This document shows positions 1 to 5,605 of a stretch of 5,605 nt of DNA, one piece after another; positions within the stretch are counted from its first letter, which is position 1; every line of letters starts with the position of its first letter. Source of the stretch: CAKZYD01 sp039026755 (GTDB lineage Bacteria > Pseudomonadota > Alphaproteobacteria > Sphingomonadales > CAKZYD01); NCBI GenBank assembly GCA_039026755.1, contig JBCCLR010000232.1:1-5605 (forward strand), written 5' to 3'. The notes beneath the pieces were generated by a model. It saw only the letters and a program-made list of their open reading frames with translations. It was not told where the DNA came from and searched no databases. The translations under genes and the position numbers were made by a program.

Positions 1-1
1 A

Positions 2-760
2 GCGCTAACGTCACGCGCCCCGCACGACCGCTGGGCATGGTACGATCTGGCCTCCGCTTACGCCAATCTCGGCCGCTATGATGATGTTGCGAAAGCTGCG
101 CGCCGCGCCTTGGAGATTGAGCCCGACCCCGCGCAGTGGAGTGCGTCCTGGATCTATTACCTCTACGCCAAAGCGCTGTATCGGACCGGACAATATGCAC
201 AGGCTGCCGAGGTGGCAAAGTTGGGCGAAGTGAATGCCTCGACATGGCGATCCACCTTCTTTCGCATGGCACTTGGCCAAGCGAAGGCGGATGCCGATAC
301 CGATGTGAGCGCGTTAGTTGATGAGTATATTCGCATTTCAGAGGCCGAAGGGCGCAATGATGAAGCCTATACTGCAGCCAACATCGCGCTGTTTTATTTT
401 GAACTTGGTGACTATGCCAAAGCCGCTCAAAACGCACAAAAATCTTGGGATTTAAAACCGCAGGCTTACCCGTTTTGGGTCTTAGTTTACAGCCTGGCAG
501 AAGCTGGCAAAACGAGCGAGGCGCTGGCGTTCGTAAATGAAAATGGCGCGCAATTTGACACCCATGCGTTTCCACAAGCGGCCATCGGCTGGGCGCGGTA
601 TCGCGCTGGTCAAGTACAGGCCGCACAGGCGTCATATATGCGCGCAACGTCATTGCTCAAGCGACGCAATTATCAAATTGAAACCCAGCGCGCGGTCGTG
701 GATGCGGCTGTAGGCATGGCGCAGTCGAAGCCAGCCAATCCGCTTAAATGGCTCGGGTAG
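2..760 (+). CDS. TPR-repeat protein, C-terminal part (5' end outside the window)
   Basis: The frame is open from the left edge to the TAG at 758-760, giving 252 residues with no N-terminus, so the true start lies upstream. A TTG at 110 could serve as a start but falls inside a good repeat and is unlikely to be used. Tetratricopeptide repeats are visible at about residues 13-43 (WYDLASAYANLGRYDD, ending ALEIEP), 50-80 (YAKALYRTGQYAQAAE), 123-153 (ALFYFELGDYAKAA, ending DLKP) and 156-186 (a weaker copy, YSLAEAGKTSEALAF). A further helical pair follows at about 188-218 (GWARYRAGQVQAAQ). TPR arrays are protein-binding scaffolds and do not indicate an enzyme activity. No transmembrane segment or catalytic domain is seen in the visible part, but the missing N-terminus could hold a signal peptide or another domain. 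The next gene starts 30 bases downstream on the same strand, which suggests an operon. The TPR assignment is firm; the role is unknown. Confidence 0.85.
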   Translation, partial: ALTSRAPHDRWAWYDLASAYANLGRYDDVAKAARRALEIEPDPAQWSASWIYYLYAKALYRTGQYAQAAEVAKLGEVNASTWRSTFFRMALGQAKADADTDVSALVDEYIRISEAEGRNDEAYTAANIALFYFELGDYAKAAQNAQKSWDLKPQAYPFWVLVYSLAEAGKTSEALAFVNENGAQFDTHAFPQAAIGWARYRAGQVQAAQASYMRATSLLKRRNYQIETQRAVVDAAVGMAQSKPANPLKWLG

Positions 761-780
761 CGCGGCAACACCTATGAAAT

Positions 781-787
781 GGAGGGG
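781..787 (+). promoter_or_regulatory. Ribosome binding site that fixes the start of the CpeT-like lipoprotein
   Basis: A strong Shine-Dalgarno sequence, GGAGGGG, lies just before the ATG at 791, with five bases between its GGAGG core and the start. The competing in-frame ATG at 779 overlaps this site and has no purine-rich motif upstream of it. This favours 791, which also gives a cleaner lipoprotein signal peptide. Confidence 0.75.
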
Positions 788-790
788 ATT

Positions 791-1516
791 ATGGCGAAGA
801 CCATTCAATTCACCGCGAGGGCGCTTTGCATGGCCGCGGTGCTTGCGACGTTGTGGGCCTGTGGCAACCAATCAAGCGATACTGAAACCACGCAAACCAG
901 CACCATAGACCCGCTGGCTGCAGACCTAGAAACCATCATGAGCTGGTGGCCGGGCGACTATCACAATGACAAGCAGATCGCTGCCTTGGTCGCCGATGGA
1001 AAGCCCGTGTGGCGCGCAGATGACACCGGCAAAGGCGGGCATATTGAGGTCACCTCGCACTACAAAGTCGTTGATTTGCCGGCCTTTGGCGAGCATGTGC
1101 TGTATGTTGAAGAAACCAAGCACGGCGATGAAAGCCTGATCTTCCGGCAGCGGATTTATACACTTACGGTTGACCCGGATATGAGCGCCATCCGCGTTAA
1201 GCTCTGGTATTTTAAAGACAAAGAAAAATACGTCGGCGCGTGGCGTGATCTGTCACGCTTAGCGGATTTGACGCCTGAAAATATGTCACCTTTAAAAGAT
1301 GAGTGCGACCTGATCGTGGCCCGCGAGGGCGCGCGCTATCATATGCCGATGCAAGACAAGGCCTGTGTATTCGGCAAGAACTATTTCAGCTACCAAGTGC
1401 TGCTGGGTGAGGACAGCTTTTGGTTTCGCGACAAGATTGTGCGGGTCGCTGATGATGTTGTGGTGAGCACAGCTGGGGATTTTTCTTATCATGAACTTGA
1501 TAAAGTCGGTCTTTAG
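791..1516 (+). CDS. CpcT/CpeT-family lipoprotein
   Basis: The product is 241 residues with an N-terminal lipoprotein signal peptide: a basic start, a hydrophobic stretch at about residues 11-23, and the lipobox LWAC with Cys24 as the predicted lipidated residue. Gly follows the Cys, so outer-membrane sorting is plausible. A Ser/Thr-rich linker at about 28-39 leads into a domain resembling the CpcT/CpeT family: PGDYHNDKQ at 54-62, a central YVEE with FRQRIYTL at 105-125, then paired cysteines Cys172 and Cys192 at positions where the family usually has them, and a C-terminal beta-rich stretch with FRDKIVRV and FSYHEL. In cyanobacteria these proteins attach phycobilins to phycobiliproteins as a calyx-like beta barrel. 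Nothing here points to phycobilisomes, so a different, probably periplasmic, ligand-binding role is inferred. An upstream in-frame ATG at 779 would add four residues but lacks a ribosome binding site. The gene's 3' end overlaps the next gene by 26 bases. The family call rests on remembered motifs, not on a profile search. Confidence 0.75.
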   Translation: MAKTIQFTARALCMAAVLATLWACGNQSSDTETTQTSTIDPLAADLETIMSWWPGDYHNDKQIAALVADGKPVWRADDTGKGGHIEVTSHYKVVDLPAFGEHVLYVEETKHGDESLIFRQRIYTLTVDPDMSAIRVKLWYFKDKEKYVGAWRDLSRLADLTPENMSPLKDECDLIVAREGARYHMPMQDKACVFGKNYFSYQVLLGEDSFWFRDKIVRVADDVVVSTAGDFSYHELDKVGL

Positions 1517-2762
1517 TACCGCCGCGACGCTTTCCTGCGCTGCTGCGCTCGTTGGCTGCACGCAGCCTGTAGATTGTAATCAAGACGCCACAGCACCCTG
1601 CTTCCTGCTGCGTGCGGAGCAATCCCTGCAACAGATCGAAGATGCCGCCAGCTTCGTCTCAGCTGCCTATGAATATGCTGAAGCACTGCATGCCGCGCAG
1701 CGCACAGGTGAGGCAATGCAAGTGCTTGGCGCCGCAAAAGAAACTGCCGCGCGCATTGAAAACCCATTGGTTCGGGCGAACAGCTACGTGGAAATCGCCA
1801 AAGGCTATAAAGCGCTGAAGGCACAGGATGAAAACGCCGCGACTGCGCGCCTTGCCATGCAGACCCTGGAGGCCGTCGAGGATGTCACTAAACGCAACGA
1901 TGCGATTGGCAAAATTGCTGTTTTATTGGCAGCAGCGGGCGCACTTGAAGACGCGAATGACATCGCTGGCGCCATGCCTGAAACCGCAGCTGACCTGGCG
2001 TCCCTTAAGGCGCGGACGCTGCAGGGCATCGCCGTCACGCTTGCCGAAAACAGCGATTTCGCTGGTGCCCAGGCAGTCCTTCCAGAGATTAAGATGGGGC
2101 TGGTTTATTACCAAGCAAAAGCCCGGTCGGACATCGCGAAACTGGCGGTTGAGGCCAACAAAACCAACATGGCAGACCGTTTGCTCCGCGAGGCCGAAGA
2201 GATTGCCAACACCCAAGACGATGGCTATTTCATTGCCGGTGCGCTGCGCAATACCGCCACGGTTTATGCACGCAATAATAACCAAGCTGAAGCTAAGCGG
2301 CTCTATGCGTTAGCCCGGGATGCCGCGCTGCAGCTTAGCGTCCCGCAGCGCAAAGCGCGCACGCTGAGCCGCATTGCAACAGCCCTGGCCGATGATGGCA
2401 CTTATGCTGCCGCACGTGCGATTTTCCCGCAGGCTGTCGCCATCGCTCAAACCGAGCCGTCCGCCGTGATGCGGCGCTATTCGCTGTATGAGATTGCCGG
2501 TTCTGCCGCGTTTGCCGGTGAATGGGAGACGGCCTATGGGCTGTTAGAAGACATTCCCGCGCAACCCTTTGGTTCGGCTGCTTCGTTAAAAGCGGCAACA
2601 CAGCGCGATATCGCATGGGGTCTCTTGCGACACGGCAAATCCAGCGAAGCCACCGCGCTTGCGAGCGCCATTGCATCGCCGCGCGAGCGGGTTCAGGCGT
2701 TCAGCCGGATGGCGCGGCTCATGATCGGGCACACGACACAAGCTTATCCACGCTACCTCTAG
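1491..2762 (+). CDS. Helical-repeat (TPR-like) lipoprotein
   Basis: The product is 423 residues. It starts with a lipoprotein signal peptide (MNLIK, a hydrophobic core at about 7-21, then lipobox LVGC with Cys23 lipidated and Thr at +2). Two more cysteines, Cys29 and Cys37, follow closely and could form a disulfide. The rest is Ala-rich and strongly alpha-helical. Irregular repeats of roughly 35-45 residues run to the C-terminus with a recurring pattern of the type IAxxLAxxGxxxxA, for example IAVLLAAAGALEDA, IAVTLAENSDFAGA, ATVYARNNNQAEA, IATALADDGTYAAA and IAWGLLRHGKSSEA. This resembles a degenerate TPR/SEL1-like superhelix; no enzyme motif is visible. The ATG lies inside the upstream gene, with only a distant GGGGA at 1475-1479 as a possible ribosome binding site, so translational coupling is likely. 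It probably acts on the periplasmic face of a membrane as a scaffold, possibly with the two upstream products. The specific function is unknown. Confidence 0.8.
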   Translation: MNLIKSVFSTAATLSCAAALVGCTQPVDCNQDATAPCFLLRAEQSLQQIEDAASFVSAAYEYAEALHAAQRTGEAMQVLGAAKETAARIENPLVRANSYVEIAKGYKALKAQDENAATARLAMQTLEAVEDVTKRNDAIGKIAVLLAAAGALEDANDIAGAMPETAADLASLKARTLQGIAVTLAENSDFAGAQAVLPEIKMGLVYYQAKARSDIAKLAVEANKTNMADRLLREAEEIANTQDDGYFIAGALRNTATVYARNNNQAEAKRLYALARDAALQLSVPQRKARTLSRIATALADDGTYAAARAIFPQAVAIAQTEPSAVMRRYSLYEIAGSAAFAGEWETAYGLLEDIPAQPFGSAASLKAATQRDIAWGLLRHGKSSEATALASAIASPRERVQAFSRMARLMIGHTTQAYPRYL

Positions 2763-2831
2763 AACTGCCACGTCTATAGCTGCGTCTTTAAATGCATAAA
2801 GTGTTGTCCCCTTGCCGTGTTGACCAGCACA

Positions 2832-2852
2832 TCGCTTGAAAAACGAAAGCGA
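2832..2852. promoter_or_regulatory. Dyad in the gap before the amidohydrolase gene, possible operator
   Basis: TCGCTT at 2832-2837 and AAGCGA at 2847-2852 form a perfect 6-base inverted repeat around a 9-base A-rich centre, 68 bases before the amidohydrolase start. Its size suits a dimeric repressor or activator site, but a dyad this short can arise by chance. It is not followed by a T-run, so it is not a typical intrinsic terminator. The rest of the 157-base gap (2763-2919) holds a weak dyad CTTTA/TAAAG at 2786-2801, a GGCGG/CCGCC pair at 2871-2890, and a TTGACC at 2820-2825 without a convincing -10 box. Confidence 0.25.
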
Positions 2853-2919
2853 ACCGGCCAAGAGGGGTTAGGCGGGGCCAACACACCGCCGCACGCACGC
2901 GCTTTGCCAGGGCTAAATT

Positions 2920-4317
2920 ATGACAAACTCTCCGCCGTCCACCGCTGACTGGGTGATCACCAACGCAACCATCATCACTGTGGATGCCGAGCGGCGCGTC
3001 TTAACGGAGGCTGCACTCGCCGTCACCGGTGATAAAATCAGCTGGATCGGCGCGAGCGATGCCGCTGCGCAGATTTCCGCAGCGACCCGCATTGATGGCC
3101 GCGACAAGGTCTTAACGCCTGGCTTCATCAACGCGCATGTGCACATCACGGGCGATCCGCTTACCCGCCACTTTATGCCCGATGATCTGAACGACCCAGA
3201 CCGGCTGTTTACCTGGGTGATCCCGCGCTATTATGCGCATACGCCCGAAGACGAGCGTTTGTCGGCGTTGTTTTGTAGCCTGGAATTGCTGAAAGGCGGC
3301 TCCACGACATTCTTAGAAGCAGGCACAATTTGCCATCTCGACCATGCCGCGGATGGCGTGCGCGAGGCCGGCATTCGCGCCCGCATCGGCGGCTGGGTCG
3401 AAGGCCGCGCGTTTAATCCAGATCAGGATGAAGCAGAATTAATCGATGCCGCCATTAAAATCATGCAGGATGGAGTGGCAAAGTTGCCGCAGCGCGAGGA
3501 TGACCTGATTGCGGCCTGGCCGATCTTGGTCGGCCACAACACCAACCCTGATGCCGTATGGCAGGCTGCAAAACACATCGCGGACGATGCCGGCGTTGGC
3601 GTCGCAGGCCATATGAGCCCGTATAACGCTGACCCAGAATGGTATCTTAAGCAGGTCGGCGCACGGCCAATGGTGCATTTGGAGCGCCTTGGCGCACTGG
3701 GCGAAAACGTTACTATTACCCACGCCACACATATCGACCAATCGGAAGTCGATGTATTTGCGCACACTGGCACAAACATCGCTTATTGCCCGTTTGCGTC
3801 GTTAAAAGGCGCATTTCATGTGTCCAAAGTCGCGCACTATAATGAAGCGCGCGACGCTGGCGTCAATATCGCCTTTGCAACCGACGGCTATGATCCGGAA
3901 CTGTTACAAGCTGCGCGCATCGGTGTTGGCATCTTTAAAGATCTCACTGGGGATGTTGGCCCCGCCAATGTCATGGATGGCCTAGAAGCAATCACCATCA
4001 ATGGCGCTAAAGCGCTTGGCCTTGACCATATGATCGGATCGCTCGAAGTGGGCAAACAGGCGGATATTCTCGCCTTTGACACACGCAATGCGCAGTGGCG
4101 GCCGCTGATTAGCCCCATAGATCAATTGATCTTCTCCGCCGACGGACGCAGCTTAGAAAGTGTGTGGGTGGCGGGGCGCCAACTGATCAAAGGCGGCGAG
4201 GTTTTGCATGTTGATGAAGACGCGCTGCTGGATCAAGTGCAGCGCTCAAGCGACGCAATCTTAGAGCGCTGCGGCCTGCCCTTTAGGCGCAGTTGGCCAA
4301 CGATGCGCGCCTCTTAA
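2920..4317 (+). CDS. Amidohydrolase, ATZ/TRZ/guanine-deaminase-like
   Basis: The product is 465 residues, the usual length for this family of metal-dependent hydrolases that deaminate or dechlorinate heterocycles and related compounds. The N-terminal beta-sandwich strands (WVITNATIITVD, about residues 11-22) lead to PGFINAHVH, where His73 and His75 are the first metal ligands. The TIM barrel then shows GHMS with His231 (third ligand), ITHATHI with His268 (the position of the AHxxH histidine that contacts substrate or water), and FATDG with Asp322 (last ligand). The C-terminal sandwich returns at about 372-387 with IGSLEVGKQADILAFD and continues through VWVAGRQLIKGGEV. The usual HxxE proton-shuttle glutamate after the third histidine is Pro234 here, and the common PxSN loop reads PFASLKG, so the reaction may differ from classic deaminases. 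AGGG at 2909-2912 is a plausible ribosome binding site seven bases before the ATG. No signal peptide is seen, so it is probably cytoplasmic. The substrate is unknown. Confidence 0.88.
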   Translation: MTNSPPSTADWVITNATIITVDAERRVLTEAALAVTGDKISWIGASDAAAQISAATRIDGRDKVLTPGFINAHVHITGDPLTRHFMPDDLNDPDRLFTWVIPRYYAHTPEDERLSALFCSLELLKGGSTTFLEAGTICHLDHAADGVREAGIRARIGGWVEGRAFNPDQDEAELIDAAIKIMQDGVAKLPQREDDLIAAWPILVGHNTNPDAVWQAAKHIADDAGVGVAGHMSPYNADPEWYLKQVGARPMVHLERLGALGENVTITHATHIDQSEVDVFAHTGTNIAYCPFASLKGAFHVSKVAHYNEARDAGVNIAFATDGYDPELLQAARIGVGIFKDLTGDVGPANVMDGLEAITINGAKALGLDHMIGSLEVGKQADILAFDTRNAQWRPLISPIDQLIFSADGRSLESVWVAGRQLIKGGEVLHVDEDALLDQVQRSSDAILERCGLPFRRSWPTMRAS

Positions 4318-4330
4318 AACCCTGCCAAAC

Positions 4331-4359
4331 TTGTCCAGAGCAGCAATAAATCATATAAT
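4331..4359 (+). promoter_or_regulatory. Sigma-70-type promoter for the VOC-SDR gene pair
   Basis: TTGTCC at 4331-4336 and a perfect TATAAT at 4354-4359 are separated by the optimal 17 bases. Transcription would start near 4366, leaving a leader of about 65 bases before the ATG at 4433. This would let the VOC and dehydrogenase genes be expressed independently of the amidohydrolase that ends 13 bases upstream. The leader contains a 5-base stem TGCGC/GCGCA (4362-4366 with 4377-4381), which is too weak to call a terminator or riboswitch. Confidence 0.65.
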
Positions 4360-4422
4360 CGTGCGCATATAAACAAGCGCAATTTAAGCGGGTCTTCCAT
4401 GCTCCAGCGATAGCAAATACCT

Positions 4423-4428
4423 GGGGGA
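4423..4428 (+). promoter_or_regulatory. Ribosome binding site of the VOC gene
   Basis: The purine-rich GGGGGA sits four bases before the ATG at 4433 and supports that start. No earlier in-frame start with a comparable site is seen. Confidence 0.6.
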
Positions 4429-4432
4429 AGCC

Positions 4433-4930
4433 ATGTCAGACGTTGTGCCAAATTTTGCGCTAAGGCCGAAAAAACCAACATGGACGCACCTAGCGCTCCA
4501 CGTGAGTGACATGGAAAAAACCATCGACTGGTTTGAAACCTATACGCATCTGCGTTTGTTGGTGCGCGGCGAAGTTGATCTTGCCTACAATGCATGGCTG
4601 GGTGATCCATCCGAGCCAGAGTCGCCATTTGTGCTTGTCCTTGCGCAATTTTTAGAAGGCAAAGACCCTTTCGCTCCGCAAAAGCATGCCGTGCTTGCAC
4701 CGTTTGCGCATATCGGCATTGAAGTGCCTGAACGCGAAATGATTGATGAAATTGCGGAAAAGGCCCGCGAAGGCGGCTGTTTAGCATTGGGCCCAAAACA
4801 AATGCCAAAACAGGTGGGCTACATTTGCTTTTTAAATGACCCAGACGGCAACATCATTGAATTTTCCTTCGATCAAGGCGTTTATCACACGGCTCGGGAA
4901 AAATGGGGCAAGCCGGATACGGCGCAATAA
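4433..4930 (+). CDS. Glyoxalase/VOC-superfamily protein
   Basis: The product is 165 residues, a typical size for a single-chain vicinal-oxygen-chelate protein with two beta-alpha-beta-beta-beta modules. Module one begins at WTHLALHVSDMEKTIDWFE (17-35), with His19 as the expected metal ligand. Module two begins at FAHIGIEV (91-98), with His93, and ends in the signature DPDGNIIEFSFDQG (136-149), with Glu143 as a ligand. The fourth ligand, normally near the end of module one, is not certain; Gln72 in VLAQF is a candidate. The fold supports metal-dependent isomerases, dioxygenases, epimerases and lyases, so glyoxalase I activity should not be assumed. The gene follows its own promoter and is followed after one codon by the dehydrogenase gene, implying co-expression and perhaps action on the same pathway. 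No export signal is seen. Superfamily membership is confident; the reaction is not known. Confidence 0.85.
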   Translation: MSDVVPNFALRPKKPTWTHLALHVSDMEKTIDWFETYTHLRLLVRGEVDLAYNAWLGDPSEPESPFVLVLAQFLEGKDPFAPQKHAVLAPFAHIGIEVPEREMIDEIAEKAREGGCLALGPKQMPKQVGYICFLNDPDGNIIEFSFDQGVYHTAREKWGKPDTAQ

Positions 4931-4933
4931 CCC

Positions 4934-5605
4934 GTGAGCCAAGCTTTTGCGCCGCGCCGCGTTTTGATCACCGGCGCTGCGGGCAACGTGGGCCGTGTAC
5001 TGCGTGCGGGCTTTCAAGGGCGATATCCTAAACTGCGGCTGACGGATATTGCGCCCATGGATGACGCCGGCACTGGCGAAGAAATCATGTATGCGGATAT
5101 GCGCGATATCGATGCACTGGCGCCGGTCATGGAGGGCGTGGATTGCGTGGTCCATCTCGCCGGTCTGGCGGATGAAGCCGATTGGCAGAGCGTGTGCGCG
5201 CTTGCTATCGACGGATGTTATAATGTCTTCGAAGCAGCGCGGCTGGCCGGGGTTAAACGCATTGTTTATGCAAGCTCCAACCACGCGATCGGGTTCCATC
5301 CGCGCAGCAAACCGCTGGACCTGGACGCACCACTGCGGCCGGACGGACGCTATGGCCTCAGCAATGCGTTTGGCGAGCTTTTAGGCCGCCTTTACGCTGA
5401 TAAATTTGGCACGAGCGTCGCGTGCATTCGCATCGGCTCGTTCCGGCCCAAACCCGAAGACAGGCGCCAACTCATGACCTGGCTGAGCCACCGCGATGCC
5501 GTGCAGCTGTTTCAGCGATGCATTGATGCGCCAGATTATCACTATGCTGTCGTCTACGGTGTGTCAGCCAATGCGCAGAACATATGGGATAATTCGCAGG
5601 TCGCA
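4934..5605 (+). CDS. Uronate-dehydrogenase-like NAD-dependent SDR (3' end outside the window)
   Basis: A GTG start at 4934 gives 224 residues, open to the right edge. The in-frame TAA of the upstream gene, one codon before, rules out any earlier start, and the nucleotide-binding motif begins at residue 10, as expected. The Rossmann motif is VLITGAAGNVG (Gly14, Gly17, Gly20); Asp38 after strand two favours NAD over NADP. VVHLAGLAD (72-80), YASSNHAIGFHP (112-123), RIGS (166-169), TWLSH (182-186) and SANAQNIWDNS (211-221) closely match the pattern I remember for Agrobacterium uronate dehydrogenase, which oxidises galacturonate and glucuronate to aldarolactones. Roughly 50 C-terminal residues would be missing if it has that length. 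The catalytic motif reads Tyr140-Gly-Leu-Ser-Asn144, with Asn in place of the expected Lys. No good ribosome binding site precedes the start, so coupling to the VOC gene is likely. It is probably cytoplasmic; the substrate could be a uronate or another sugar derivative. Confidence 0.85.
   Translation, partial: MSQAFAPRRVLITGAAGNVGRVLRAGFQGRYPKLRLTDIAPMDDAGTGEEIMYADMRDIDALAPVMEGVDCVVHLAGLADEADWQSVCALAIDGCYNVFEAARLAGVKRIVYASSNHAIGFHPRSKPLDLDAPLRPDGRYGLSNAFGELLGRLYADKFGTSVACIRIGSFRPKPEDRRQLMTWLSHRDAVQLFQRCIDAPDYHYAVVYGVSANAQNIWDNSQVA

Noticed and set aside
791..1516. Phycobilisome or other photosynthetic gene context for the CpeT-like protein
   Set aside because: No phycobiliprotein, linker or bilin-synthesis gene is present, and a lipoprotein signal is not expected for a cytoplasmic phycobilin lyase.
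1828..2313. Forward-strand open frame of 161 codons inside the helical-repeat lipoprotein gene
   Set aside because: It is in another frame of a good coding region, and its Arg- and Pro-rich translation is typical of an out-of-frame reading of GC-rich DNA.
2820..2848. TTGACC as the -35 box of an amidohydrolase promoter
   Set aside because: At the proper 16-18 base spacing the sequence is near ACGAAA, which does not resemble a -10 box.
2871..2890. GGCGG/CCGCC inverted repeat as a terminator after the lipoprotein block
   Set aside because: It is over 100 bases past the stop codon, has a five-base stem and is followed by GC-rich sequence with no T-run.
4362..4381. TGCGC/GCGCA stem as a terminator for the amidohydrolase gene
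   Set aside because: The stem is only five pairs with a 10-base loop and no proper T-run, and it lies at the predicted transcription start of the next gene.
4314..4808. Long reverse-strand open frame of 164 codons opposite the VOC gene
   Set aside because: It lies mostly antisense to a well-supported VOC gene, covers the promoter region, and its translation shows no recognisable domain.
4832..5299. Reverse-strand open frame of 155 codons opposite the end of the VOC gene and the start of the dehydrogenase
   Set aside because: It is antisense to two genes with clear family motifs and its translation has no recognisable domain.

Overview
The window looks like a stretch of ordinary chromosome from a Gram-negative bacterium, most likely an alphaproteobacterium. 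This is inferred from the moderately high GC content, two lipoprotein signal peptides, and a last gene that closely resembles the alphaproteobacterial uronate dehydrogenase family. It carries six protein-coding genes, all on the + strand; the first is cut by the left edge and the last by the right edge. I see no tRNA, rRNA, CRISPR array, insertion sequence or phage gene.

Left block (2-2762), a probable envelope operon of three tightly packed genes: the C-terminal part of a TPR-repeat protein; a lipoprotein with the CpcT/CpeT fold, a family best known from cyanobacterial phycobilin attachment; and a second lipoprotein made almost entirely of alpha-helical repeats. The first two genes are 30 bases apart and the second and third overlap by 26 bases, so the three are probably co-transcribed and may act together at the cell envelope. 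Their function is not known to me.

Right block (2920-5605), a probable small-molecule catabolic cluster: an amidohydrolase of the ATZ/TRZ/guanine-deaminase type; then, behind its own well-formed sigma-70-like promoter (4331-4359), a small glyoxalase/VOC-fold protein and, one codon after its stop and in the same frame, a uronate-dehydrogenase-like NAD-dependent SDR. The substrate cannot be read from the sequence. Two of these enzymes depart from family consensus at key positions: the amidohydrolase has Pro where the HxxE glutamate is expected, and the SDR reads YxxxN instead of YxxxK.

The blocks are separated by a 157-base gap (2763-2919) with a short dyad and no convincing terminator or promoter. 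The most interesting observations are the two active-site departures and the CpeT-fold lipoprotein between helical-repeat proteins. I find no clear evidence of a wholly new system.
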